Positions 38,037 to 45,889 of a stretch of 45,926 bases of DNA are shown piece by piece. The notes below the pieces were generated by a model, which saw nothing but the letters and a program-made list of their open reading frames with translations, searched no databases and was not told the origin of the DNA. Source of the stretch: an uncultured bacterium (GTDB lineage Bacteria; Patescibacteriota; Minisyncoccia; Moranbacterales; GWC2-37-73); NCBI GenBank assembly GCA_903861715.1, contig CAIOVI010000038.1, positions 1 through 45,926 on the forward strand, in the 5' to 3' direction. Each line of letters begins with the position of its first letter. The first letter of the stretch is position 1. The position numbers and the translations under genes were made by a program.

Positions 38037-39821
38037 ATGAATACCGAGGTGATTCAACAATTTATTAAGCAGGGTAAAGAAGCACTTGAGTTGGCTGATT
38101 TTGTGGATGCTTATAAGGCATATCGAGGTATTCTGGAAGAAAGTAAGGGGAGCACGCAAAACTTCTCAGGTGACTTTAAAGAGTTTTTGGCAAAACTTAG
38201 AATCTTAGCTTTTCCGAATTTATCAGATGAAGATTCGGCAGATATTTTGCGAAATAACTTTCTGGAATTATTGAAAAGCGGGATAGATTTGGATGGCGCT
38301 CTCACAGTGAAACTTTTTGGAGTGCCTTATTTGGTAAGAGATGATCTCCGTAAAGTGTTGAAAAATGCTTTGATTCAAAATCAGCAGAAAATTGGAATGC
38401 TCACAATTGGGCAGTGGATTCAAGAATTTGAAAAAATGTTTCCCGCAGCAACTCACGACCTTACTGCTTCAGTGCGTTTTTCAATCTCGCATCCCCAAGT
38501 CAGGATGCTTGATCCGAGAGATAGGGAAATTTTAAAACAATTTCTGCATAGTTATGATTATTTTTTGACTGTAACTTTACCTGCCACTGGAGCTTCTCTC
38601 GAACGATTGATGGCGGCGCAGCCAGCAGAAGTTAGTAGGCAAAATTTTGCCCTGCCTTCGCAAATCGAGCAGCACAGATTTGATCGAGACAGCAATTTTT
38701 CCAGACAAGTCTCGCCGCAAGAAGGAACAAGCGCCATGCATCCTTTGGAACAAATAACTTTGATGCAAGCTTTGAAGCTTCATGAAAAACTGGGTGAGCA
38801 GTCTATCACCAGCAATCCACTGAAGTTGCGCTATTTCCCAGCGCCGGTGCGATCTTCCATCAAAAATTGGATCACGGACTATCACGATGCCCTGGGCGCT
38901 GGCAAGCACAGCACGATTGATCGGGGAAACTATCTTTTTCATAGTGAAAATGGCAAGCGACTCACGCCGGCCGAGCGCCAAAAAATGTCTTTGGTGTTGA
39001 AATCTTTGGATGAAGAAACCCTGCTTGACATTGATGTTGATCGACAAGCGATTGTTTTTGAAGTTCCAAAGCCACTGCCATTCAGTGAAAATAGCTCAAG
39101 CGTCGGGGTTTCTAATTCAAGCAACTTCAGTGCAAATGCCAATCCAGAAGAAATTGCCCAAGCTCGCATCAGGCAGTCGCTCAATTTTTCAAATTCCCAA
39201 AATGCGACAGCTGGCAAAAATCAAGACGCCCCAGTCTTTGCGTTTGAGGACAGCGACTACGCCAATGTTTTGAGAACCAAAAATGGTAGTGGAGCAGAGT
39301 CAGCTTTTGGAAATTTTGCTTCTGAGAAAAAACCAGAAGTTGAAAAACCAGCTTTTGGGTCGCTGAGTTTTTCTTCAGCGCAAGAATTGCCAGTGGAAAA
39401 AAAGTTTGTTGCTCCAGCTCAAAATTCAATTGCCAAATTTTCAATGCCAGCGCAGCAAGCCAAAATTGAACCGCCAAAGGCTCCGCAAACTTGGAATTCG
39501 CCAGATCTCAGACAACAAAGTTCTTTTGTTGCCCCCACTCCTCCAGCTCAGCCAATTCAAACGCAACCAGCTCCAGCTCCAGCTCAATCAATTCAAACTC
39601 AGCCAGTTCAAACTCGGCCAGTGCAAGTTCAGCAAGTTCAGGTTCAGCAAATTCAAGCTCAGCCGAGGATGGTTGAGCCTCAACAAAGCGCTCCGATTGA
39701 AAAAAGACCACCGGTCGAGCCAAAAAATTATTCACCCTACATCATCACGCCTTTTCACAAAACAAATGGTGGTTCTCAAGATGGGCCAAAAATTAAGGGG
39801 AATACAGTGGATCTGAGCTAG
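38037..39821 (+). CDS. partner of the VirB6-like protein, unknown function
   Basis: 594 residues. Residues 1-180 are helical and might be TPR-like (KQGKEALELADFVDAYKAYRGILEES). The middle is mixed. From about residue 370 the sequence is low complexity, rich in Ser, Asn, Gln, Pro and Ala, with a degenerate QPVQTRPVQVQQVQVQQIQA stretch near the C-terminus. No signal peptide or membrane helix. It is 50 bases after the VirB6-like gene and likely co-transcribed. Not recognised. Confidence 0.65.
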   Translation: MNTEVIQQFIKQGKEALELADFVDAYKAYRGILEESKGSTQNFSGDFKEFLAKLRILAFPNLSDEDSADILRNNFLELLKSGIDLDGALTVKLFGVPYLVRDDLRKVLKNALIQNQQKIGMLTIGQWIQEFEKMFPAATHDLTASVRFSISHPQVRMLDPRDREILKQFLHSYDYFLTVTLPATGASLERLMAAQPAEVSRQNFALPSQIEQHRFDRDSNFSRQVSPQEGTSAMHPLEQITLMQALKLHEKLGEQSITSNPLKLRYFPAPVRSSIKNWITDYHDALGAGKHSTIDRGNYLFHSENGKRLTPAERQKMSLVLKSLDEETLLDIDVDRQAIVFEVPKPLPFSENSSSVGVSNSSNFSANANPEEIAQARIRQSLNFSNSQNATAGKNQDAPVFAFEDSDYANVLRTKNGSGAESAFGNFASEKKPEVEKPAFGSLSFSSAQELPVEKKFVAPAQNSIAKFSMPAQQAKIEPPKAPQTWNSPDLRQQSSFVAPTPPAQPIQTQPAPAPAQSIQTQPVQTRPVQVQQVQVQQIQAQPRMVEPQQSAPIEKRPPVEPKNYSPYIITPFHKTNGGSQDGPKIKGNTVDLS

Positions 39822-39875
39822 GCTACGAAAGTACAAAATTTTTACAAAAATACAAAAATACGAAAAAATAAGGTT

Positions 39876-39975
39876 GTCTTTGCGAAGATGTACTCATCTG
39901 ACGCAATCCAGGACTCCGTCATTTTGTCACGCTCTGGATCGCCACGGATTTTGAGTACAAAATCCTCGCGAAGAC
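39876..39975. repeat. GTCTTTGCGAAGA inverted repeat (copy 1)
   Basis: The arms GTCTTTGCGAAGATGTACTC and GAGTACAAAATCCTCGCGAA face each other, with GCAATCCAG/CTCTGGATCGC inside. It belongs to the widespread CGTCATTGCGAGG-type element. Copy 2 is at 44563-44656. Confidence 0.7.
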
Positions 39976-40079
39976 GAACAGTAAAATGTAAATACAAAAT
40001 ACAGCAGGGCGCACTGCGCAATGTGCGGATGGGGGGGGGTGCGGAAATGCAAATAAAAATTAAGACTGCATCTTTTCAG

Positions 40080-40108
40080 TTGACAATTTGGCTGGAAAAT
40101 GCTAGGCT
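40080..40108 (+). promoter_or_regulatory. possible promoter far upstream of nusA
   Basis: TTGACA (40080-40085) and TAGGCT (40103-40108), 17 bases apart. About 30 bases later CGCA-GGAA-TGCG with CTTTTTATTTT resembles a weak terminator, so a short RNA or attenuated leader is possible. A run of ten G lies just upstream at about 40030. Confidence 0.4.
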
Positions 40109-40168
40109 GGGTGTAGGTAGATAGGGCTGAAATGGGTTCGCAGGAATGCGGGCTTTTTATTTTAAGAA

Positions 40169-40236
40169 ATGCAAATTATGCGAATATATGAGTATACTTT
40201 AATATGCGAATGATTCGCGTATGTGTAGATTTGCAT
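40169..40236. repeat. ATGCAAAT/ATTTGCAT inverted repeat upstream of nusA
   Basis: The outer arms ATGCAAAT (40169-40176) and ATTTGCAT (40229-40236) enclose two ATATGCGAAT copies and the palindrome GCGAAT-G-ATTCGC (40206-40218). Confidence 0.6.
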
Positions 40237-40312
40237 CAGCGTTATAAGTGGGGTAATTTTTAAATTTAAATTATAAGTAAGAAGATAAATGCTAATGAAA
40301 ACTAGATTTTAT

Positions 40313-40352
40313 GAATCATAATATTCATGATTCGTGAAAATTCGTTTATAAT
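40313..40352 (+). promoter_or_regulatory. nusA promoter overlapped by an inverted repeat
   Basis: GAATCAT (40313-40319) and ATGATTC (40327-40333) form an inverted repeat around the -35 TTCATG (40324-40329). The -10 TATAAT (40347-40352) is 17 bases downstream, 20 bases before the ATG. Confidence 0.6.
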
Positions 40353-40372
40353 TAGCATAAATTAGTAATTAT

Positions 40373-41590
40373 ATGGCAAAGAAAAAAGTTCAAGATCAGC
40401 AAGACAGTCAAAGTGGACGCTTGGGGGAGTTTGGCAGCGCAATTATGCAAATCGCTCAAGAAAAAGGCATTTCCAAGGAAATGGTGATTGAAACCATTGA
40501 AGCAGCGCTTTCCGCAGCTTACAAAAAAGATTATGGCAAAAGAGGTCAGCGAATTCGCGCTGAATTCAGTGAAGTCCTTGGTGGGGCAAAATTTTTCCTC
40601 GTTAAAGACGTGGTGGATGAAACAACACGAGAATTTGCGGAAGTTTCTGATGACGAAACTGAAACAGAAAACGTTGAAGAAGAAATTGTGGAAGGTGAAG
40701 AAAAACTTCCTCGTTTTAATCCCGAGCGAGACATCACTTTGGAAGACGCCAAAAAAATCAAGAAAAAAGCAGTGGTCGGCGATGTGATTGAACTTGAACT
40801 TGAACCTCACAGTGACTATGGGCGCGTGGCTGCTCAAACTGCCAAACAAGTTATCATCCAGCGCATCAGAGAAGCTGAACGTGACAGCATGTTTGCTGAA
40901 TACAAAGAAAAAGAAGGCGAAGTTGTCAGTGGAACCGTGCAACGCATTGAAGGTCACAATGTTTATATCGATTTGGGAAAATCAATTGGCGTGCTGTTTC
41001 CATCCGAACAAGTGCAAGGCGAAAATTTGCGCATGGGACAACGCGTGAAAGTATATCTTTACAAAGTTGAATCTGATCCAAAAGGACCTGGCATCACCCT
41101 GAGTCGCACGCATCCTGAAATGGTGCGCAAGCTTTTTGAATTGGAAGTGCCGGAAATTTTCACGGGCACAGTGCAAATCAAGGCCATTGCCAGAGAAGCC
41201 GGAGCTCGCAGCAAGATTGCGGTGGCTTCCAGCGAAGATGGCATTGATCCAATTGGATCTTGCGTCGGGCAGAAAGGCACTCGCGTGCAAGCCGTGATTG
41301 ATGAACTTGGTGGCGAAAAAATTGACATCATTTTGTGGAATGAAAAACCAGAAAAATTTATTGCCGCTGCGATTAGTCCAGCCAAAGTGGTGGATGTGAA
41401 GCTTGACGCTGAACGCAAAGAAGCCAAGGTGACCGTGCCAGAAGATCAATTGTCGCTGGCTATCGGCAAACAAGGTCAGAACGTGCGTCTGGCCGCCAAA
41501 TTGGTTGGTTGGAAAATTGATGTGTTGGGAGCAAAAGTTGTTGCTCCAGTTGAAGAGGCTGCCACAGAAAGCGGAGAAGCTGAGGAATAA
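40373..41590 (+). CDS. nusA: transcription termination/antitermination factor NusA
   Basis: 405 residues. RNA polymerase-binding factor that controls pausing and termination. N-domain residues 20-130 (MQIAQEKGISKEMVIETIEAALSAAYKKDYG), with an extra acidic loop VSDDETETENVEEEIVEGEE. S1 domain EGEVVSGTVQRIEGHNVYIDLGKSIGVLFPSEQ. KH1 REAGARSKIAVASSEDGIDPIGSCVGQKGTRVQAVIDELGGEKIDI, KH2 LSLAIGKQGQNVRLAAKLVGWKIDV. The Glu/Ala tail is short. Confidence 0.97.
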   Translation: MAKKKVQDQQDSQSGRLGEFGSAIMQIAQEKGISKEMVIETIEAALSAAYKKDYGKRGQRIRAEFSEVLGGAKFFLVKDVVDETTREFAEVSDDETETENVEEEIVEGEEKLPRFNPERDITLEDAKKIKKKAVVGDVIELELEPHSDYGRVAAQTAKQVIIQRIREAERDSMFAEYKEKEGEVVSGTVQRIEGHNVYIDLGKSIGVLFPSEQVQGENLRMGQRVKVYLYKVESDPKGPGITLSRTHPEMVRKLFELEVPEIFTGTVQIKAIAREAGARSKIAVASSEDGIDPIGSCVGQKGTRVQAVIDELGGEKIDIILWNEKPEKFIAAAISPAKVVDVKLDAERKEAKVTVPEDQLSLAIGKQGQNVRLAAKLVGWKIDVLGAKVVAPVEEAATESGEAEE

Positions 41591-41595
41591 GCTTT

Positions 41596-41742
41596 GAAAA
41601 GATACAATAACCAAGAAACAAACACCAAACAAAATTCAATAATCAAAACTCAAATATTCAAACCGTTTGTATTTTTGGATATTGGAAGTTGGAACTTGGA
41701 ACTTGCTTGGTTATTGTATCTTGTATCTTGGTTATTTTAAAT
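41596..41742. repeat. two-armed GATACAATAACC inverted repeat between nusA and ppa
   Basis: The left arm is AAAGATACAATAACCAAGAA, CACCAAACAAAATTCAATAA. The right arm is GGAACTTGCTTGGTTATTG, TATCTTGTATCTTGGTTATT. The left arm is nearly identical to 32223-32270. Confidence 0.75.
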
Positions 41743-41766
41743 TAATAATTAATTTAAACTAAAATT

Positions 41767-42303
41767 ATGGATCTTTGGCATGGAGTTTCAAGGGGAAAAA
41801 ATGTCCCTGAAAATTTAAATGTTATTATTGAAATCTCGAAGGGTTCAAAAAATAAATATGAAATCGACAAGGAAACGGGATTGATTAAGCTTGATCGAGC
41901 CATGAAAACCGCGCAGGATTATCCTTTCGACTATGGCTTCGTCCCTCAGACTCTTTGGGAGGATGGAGATGCTTTGGATGTGGTTGTTTTGGCAACTTAT
42001 CCACTGGCTACTGGAATTTTGGTTGAAGTTCGCCCAGTTGGCGTGGCACTTATGACTGACAGCGGAGAAAGTGACTATAAAATTATTGCGGTGCCAAAAA
42101 GTGATCCTCGTTGGGATGAGGTAAGAGATCTTAGTGATGTTAATCAATATACCCTAAAAGAAATTAAGCACTTCTTTGAAACTTATAAAACAATCGATAA
42201 TAAAATTGTGGAAATTAGTGCCTTTGAAGACAAAAAGTCAGCTTTTGCAGCGATTGAAAAAGCCATTGCTTTATATGAAGAGAAATTTCCAGTAAAAAAA
42301 TAG
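41767..42303 (+). CDS. ppa: inorganic pyrophosphatase, family I
   Basis: Hydrolyses pyrophosphate to phosphate and pulls biosynthetic reactions forward. 178 residues. NVIIEISKGSKNKYEIDKETGLIKLDR, DYPFDYGFVPQTLWEDGDALDVVVLATYPL (the DxDPxD-like metal centre appears as EDGDALDVVV), KIIAVPKSDPRWDEVRDLSDV and IKHFFETYKTID are all family signatures. Normal length. A dozen bases of N-terminal MDLWHGVSRG precede the usual start. No Shine-Dalgarno. Confidence 0.96.
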   Translation: MDLWHGVSRGKNVPENLNVIIEISKGSKNKYEIDKETGLIKLDRAMKTAQDYPFDYGFVPQTLWEDGDALDVVVLATYPLATGILVEVRPVGVALMTDSGESDYKIIAVPKSDPRWDEVRDLSDVNQYTLKEIKHFFETYKTIDNKIVEISAFEDKKSAFAAIEKAIALYEEKFPVKK

Positions 42304-42354
42304 AGTATAACGCTCGGCAATATTAAATTGGCTTACTTATTATCAAAAAACGTT

Positions 42355-42404
42355 GGAGGCTCGACCTCCACAATGGAGGTCGAGCCTCCTTGCAACTGGC
42401 AACG
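42355..42404. repeat. 35-bp hairpin repeat family, copy 3 (inverted, with compensatory change)
   Basis: GGAGGCTCGACCTCC-ACAAT-GGAGGTCGAGCCTCC (42355-42389), followed by the reverse complement of the tail (TTGCAACTGGCAAC). Relative to other copies A has become G in one arm and T has become C in the other, so the pair stays intact. Confidence 0.9.
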
Positions 42405-42443
42405 AAATTTGTGGTGACGGAAATTATTAAAATATTACAAATT

Positions 42444-43739
42444 ATGATTACATCAGAAATTAAAAAACTCCCGAATTCTCAGGTTGAAGTGACAGTTTCA
42501 GTTGCTTGGGACCAGTGGGAAAAATATCTGGACGTGGCAGCCAAGGAATATTCTCAAGAAATCAAGATTGAAGGTTTTCGTCCTGGCAAGGCGCCAAAAA
42601 ACATGGTTGAGCAGAAAGTTGGCAAAGGGGCGTTGCTTGAAGCAGCGGCTCAAACAGCGCTGCGAGAGACTTGGGCCAAGGTTTTGGAAGAACAAAAAAT
42701 TCAGGCGATTGGCAATCCAAAGGCTGAGCTGACTAAGTTGGCTGAGGGAAATGCTTTGGAATACAAAATTGTGACAGCGGTGATTCCAACTTTGACGCTC
42801 AAACCTTGGCGCAAAGCGATGGAAAAAATCAATAAAGTGCATGCCAAACAAGATGCGACTGTCTCAGAAAAAGAAATTGACAAAGAATTGGAAGATATTG
42901 CCAAAAGTCGCGTGCAGCATGTCACAGTTGAGCGTGAGGCTCAAGATGGTGATAATGTCATTTTGGACTTCACTGTCAAACAAGGTGGCGTGCCAATTGA
43001 AAATGGCACTAGCAAAAATCATCCACTCATTTTGGGTCGGGGTGTTTTCATCCCTGGTTTTGAAGAAAATGTCCTTGGCATGAAAGCCGGAGAGGAAAAG
43101 GAATTTGAACTGACCTTTCCAGTGGAATATCACGCCAAAAATTTGGCTGGCAAGCCAGCGCAATTTGAGGTTAAGGTGAGCGAAGTGCAAGAGCGAAAAT
43201 CGCCAGAACTTAGCGATGAGTTTGCGCGTTCACTCGGGAAATTCAAAGATTTGGCCGAGATGCGCAAAAATGTGGCCGAAGGTATGACTGAAGAAAGAAA
43301 GCATGAACTGAAAGAAAAAAAACGCACTGAGTATATTGAGGCTTTGATTGAGTTTTCCGAGGTGGAATTGCCAGAAATTTTGGTGCACGAAGAATTGCAC
43401 AAGATGATTGGCGAATTTGAAATGCAATTGCAGGGCATGGGGATGACTTTTGAGCAATATCTGGCTCAAATCAAAAAAAGCGTGGATGAACTTGAAAAAG
43501 AGTGGGAACCGCAAGCCATCAAAAGAGTCAAAGCCGCCCTGGCCTTGGAAGAAGTTGTCAAATCTGAAGAAATCAGTGTGCCATCGGAAGAAGTGGAAGC
43601 GGAAATGAACAAAACCTTGGCCCAATACAAAAAAGTCAAAGACATTGAAAAGAATGTTGACCTTTCCAAATTGTATGACTATGTGAAAGGCACGATGTTA
43701 AATGAGAAAGCGCTGGAATTGTTTGAGTCGATTAAATAA
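42444..43739 (+). CDS. tig: trigger factor
   Basis: Ribosome-bound chaperone and peptidyl-prolyl isomerase. The track starts at 42390 inside repeat DNA; MITSEIKKLPNSQVEVTVSV at 42444 is the natural N-terminus. 431 residues. The ribosome-binding domain has GFRPGKAPKNMVEQKVG (the FRxGxxP loop). The PPIase domain is GDNVILDFTVKQGGVPIENG, LILGRGVFIPGFEENVLGMKAGEEKEF. The C-terminal chaperone domain follows. tig and clpP are often neighbours, as here. Confidence 0.96.
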   Translation: MITSEIKKLPNSQVEVTVSVAWDQWEKYLDVAAKEYSQEIKIEGFRPGKAPKNMVEQKVGKGALLEAAAQTALRETWAKVLEEQKIQAIGNPKAELTKLAEGNALEYKIVTAVIPTLTLKPWRKAMEKINKVHAKQDATVSEKEIDKELEDIAKSRVQHVTVEREAQDGDNVILDFTVKQGGVPIENGTSKNHPLILGRGVFIPGFEENVLGMKAGEEKEFELTFPVEYHAKNLAGKPAQFEVKVSEVQERKSPELSDEFARSLGKFKDLAEMRKNVAEGMTEERKHELKEKKRTEYIEALIEFSEVELPEILVHEELHKMIGEFEMQLQGMGMTFEQYLAQIKKSVDELEKEWEPQAIKRVKAALALEEVVKSEEISVPSEEVEAEMNKTLAQYKKVKDIEKNVDLSKLYDYVKGTMLNEKALELFESIK

Positions 43740-43788
43740 CCCCGATGCGAACCTACGAATGAAATACGAATCTACGAACGATTCTTTT

Positions 43789-43887
43789 CCCTCCTTTAGA
43801 AAAGGAGGGCTAGGGAGGATTTGTAAGGCTAACTTATACAAAGAAAGCTTTTCAAATCTCACCCAACCTCTCTTTTCTAAAGAGAGG
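43789..43887. repeat. CCTCTCTTT/CCCCCTTTT hairpin repeat, copy 2
   Basis: It begins CCCTCCTTTAGAAAAGGAGGG and ends CCTCTCTTTTCTAAAGAGAGG, with GGGAGGATTTG and TTTTCAAATCTCACCC facing each other inside. Preceded by degenerate CTACGAATGAAATACGAATC words. Confidence 0.8.
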
Positions 43888-43945
43888 AGTAGTATAATTT
43901 TGAAGATTCGTAAATGTTTCGTAATTTCGTATCGGTATAAAATTT

Positions 43946-44530
43946 ATGAACAGTCAATATCTCATTCCTACGGTTATCGAAAAAACCAATTACGGTGAAC
44001 GGGCTTATGATATCTATTCGCGCTTGCTCAAGGACCGAATTATTTTTTTGGGAACAGCGATTGATGACGGCGTGGCTAATGCTGTTATTGCGCAGCTGCT
44101 CTTTTTGGAACAACAAAATTCCAAAGACGATATCAAACTTTACATTAATTCACCTGGCGGCTCAGTCAGCAGCGCGCTGGCGATTTATGACACGATGCAA
44201 TATGTCAAAGCTGATGTGCAAACCATCTGCGTGGGCTTGGCAGCTTCGGCAGCCTCACTGCTTTTGTCAGCTGGAAAGAAAGGCAAGCGCATGATTTTGC
44301 CAAATGCCGAGGTGATGATTCATCAAGTGTTGGGTGGAACCAGCGGTCAAGCTTCAGACATCGACATTCATGCCAAACATATTCTGAAAACCAAAGAACG
44401 TTTGAACAAAATTTTGGCCAAGCACACTGGTCAAACAATTTCCAAAGTTGAAAAAGACACTGACCGAGACTATTTCATGAGCGCTCAAGAAGCAGTGAAA
44501 TATGGGATTGTAGATAAAATTATTAACTAA
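43946..44530 (+). CDS. clpP: ATP-dependent Clp protease proteolytic subunit
   Basis: Barrel-forming serine protease subunit. 194 residues. [53 protein letters not shown], catalytic Ser in [16 protein letters not shown] (usual MGQAASMGA), catalytic His in [11 protein letters not shown], and the Asp in [26 protein letters not shown]. Complete and normal in length. Expected partners ClpX/ClpC lie outside the window. Confidence 0.97.
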   Translation: MNSQYLIPTVIEKTNYGERAYDIYSRLLKDRIIFLGTAIDDGVANAVIAQLLFLEQQNSKDDIKLYINSPGGSVSSALAIYDTMQYVKADVQTICVGLAASAASLLLSAGKKGKRMILPNAEVMIHQVLGGTSGQASDIDIHAKHILKTKERLNKILAKHTGQTISKVEKDTDRDYFMSAQEAVKYGIVDKIIN

Positions 44531-44562
44531 AAGTTATAACGTTCATAACGTGGAATGCCTTT

Positions 44563-44656
44563 CGTCATCGCGAGAATTTTGTAATCAAAATTCGTGGCGA
44601 TCCAGAACTCAGCATTGCCCTGGATTGCCACGAATGATTACATCCTCGCAATGACG
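44563..44656. repeat. CGTCATCGCGAG inverted repeat (copy 2)
   Basis: CGTCATCGCGAGAATTTTGT and CCTCGCAATGACG face each other, with ATTCGTGGCGATCCAGA and CTGGATTGCCACGAAT inside. Same family as 39876-39975. Flanked on both sides by GTTATAA.../GTTCATAACG words. Confidence 0.8.
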
Positions 44657-44721
44657 GGGAGAGTTATAAAGGTATAAAATAGAAAGTTCATAACGTTTGT
44701 AATATGACAAACTTCAGAAAG

Positions 44722-44758
44722 AAAAATACCCAAGCGTAAAAGCGAGGGTATTTTTTTT
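44722..44758 (+). terminator. terminator downstream of clpP
   Basis: AAAAATACCC and GGGTATTTTT pair across AAGCGTAAAAGCGA, followed by a run of T. Confidence 0.8.
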
Positions 44759-44780
44759 GAATGTCAGCGAAAGGGTTTTT

Positions 44781-44881
44781 CCTCTCTTTAGAAAAGAGAG
44801 GTTAGGAGAGATTTGAAAAATTTTCTTTGTATGAGGCAGTCTTTCGAATCCCCCTCAATCCCCCTTTTCCAAAAGGGGAAA
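44781..44881. repeat. CCTCTCTTT/CCCCCTTTT hairpin repeat, copy 3
   Basis: It begins CCTCTCTTTAGAAAAGAGAGG, GGAGAGATTTGAAAA and ends TTTCGAATCCCCCTCAATCC and CCCCTTTTCCAAAAGGGG. Closest in layout to copy 1. It is followed by one arm of the GATACAATAACC family (GGTTATTGTATATTGG). Confidence 0.8.
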
Positions 44882-44940
44882 GGAAATACATAGTTGGATT
44901 TGAAATTATTGGTTATTGTATATTGGCTATTGATTTTTGT

Positions 44941-45699
44941 TTAGAGTGTTTCCCAAATCCCCTTGAAAACTTGGCGCAGACCTTCGGCGGTGACGGCGTC
45001 GTGGATTTCGAAAAGGGAGTGAGGTTTAGAAAAAGTATTAAAAATAATAACGTAGTCGCCAAAAACTAATTGTGTTGTGCGAATATGCTCCTGTTTTTTC
45101 CAATATTTAATTTGACGACGAGACAAAGTTTGGCCATCAAAAGAATGACCTTCTTCTTTTTCATTGGTGAACATTTTTGTTTGGATTGCTGGATTTGTTT
45201 GCTTCCAATACCACGCCAGCCATTGACCATAATGTTTAACAAGTGAACTGTCTTGAACTCCCCACCAAGTTTTGTCTCTTTCAAGCGCACTCTTGTTCCA
45301 GTCGGCTGCTTTATTGTATAAATAATCATTGATTTGCGCTTCTTTAATAAAACGAACTTTTGGAACCGAATAGCCTTGGGATTTTGGCAGTAGGGTTAGT
45401 TCAGGTAGGAGCGATTTTGCAATGGAAAGATTTTCTTTAGCCTCTCTCTCTTTTTTTTCGGCGTCTCGCAAAATCATCTCAGGTGAAAGCGCTAGGAAAT
45501 GTAAACCAGTTTGGCCAGTTTCTTCCAAAATAAGTTCCAATTCAGCCAATTTTTTGCCAATCACATAGACTGTCGGTCGGCTTAGCCCGGTCTTTTTAGC
45601 GATGCGAGACGGGGCAATGTTGGCATTTTCCAGCACGCAAAGATAAACGAGAATTTCGTTTTCAGACAAGCCCAGTTGTTGGAGTTTTTCTTGGATCAT
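44941..45699 (-). CDS. TrmB-like transcriptional regulator
   Basis: 252 residues. N-terminal winged helix LQQLGLSENEILVYLCVLENANIAPSRIAKKTGLSRPTVYVIGKKLAELELI. Then a helical stretch (MILRDAEKKEREAKENLSIAKSLL) and a C-terminal domain with VRFIKEAQINDYLY, WWGVQDSSLVKHYGQWLAWYW and VFGDYVIIFNTFSKPHSLFEI, typical of the TrmB-like group in Patescibacteria. No obvious target gene is adjacent. The leader contains hairpin repeat copy 4. Confidence 0.83.
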   Translation of the reverse strand: MIQEKLQQLGLSENEILVYLCVLENANIAPSRIAKKTGLSRPTVYVIGKKLAELELILEETGQTGLHFLALSPEMILRDAEKKEREAKENLSIAKSLLPELTLLPKSQGYSVPKVRFIKEAQINDYLYNKAADWNKSALERDKTWWGVQDSSLVKHYGQWLAWYWKQTNPAIQTKMFTNEKEEGHSFDGQTLSRRQIKYWKKQEHIRTTQLVFGDYVIIFNTFSKPHSLFEIHDAVTAEGLRQVFKGIWETL

Positions 45700-45749
45700 A
45701 AGGATTGTCGCTGTTTTTTTTATGTCCTTTGCTAAATGAATTTAACCCA

Positions 45750-45799
45750 AGCCAGTTAATCGTTGGAGGCTCAACCTCCACAATGGAGGTTGAGCCTCC
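45750..45799. repeat. 35-bp hairpin repeat family, copy 4
   Basis: GGAGGCTCAACCTCC-ACAAT-GGAGGTTGAGCCTCC (45765-45799) followed by TTGCATCGGGCAGTG, the reverse complement of the CACTGCCxGxTGCAA tail. Inverted on the plus strand, but in the sense direction of the minus-strand gene it has the same orientation as copies 1 and 2. Confidence 0.9.
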
Positions 45800-45860
45800 T
45801 TGCATCGGGCAGTGTTTTTATGGATTTAATATAGTGAAATTCTGTAGCTTGTATGAGGTA

Positions 45861-45889
45861 ATTGTAGCATATTCCAGGATATTTGTAAA
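45861..45889 (-). promoter_or_regulatory. promoter of the second TrmB-like gene
   Basis: On the minus strand TTTACA (45889-45884) and TACAAT (45866-45861) are 17 bases apart. The leader of about 155 bases includes hairpin repeat copy 4. Nothing else was seen from 45890 to the end. Confidence 0.7.

Noticed and set aside
40206-40218. GCGAAT-G-ATTCGC as a dif site for the Xer recombinase
   Set aside because: The length and arm layout do not match the 28-bp dif pattern, and the xer gene is 7 kb away.
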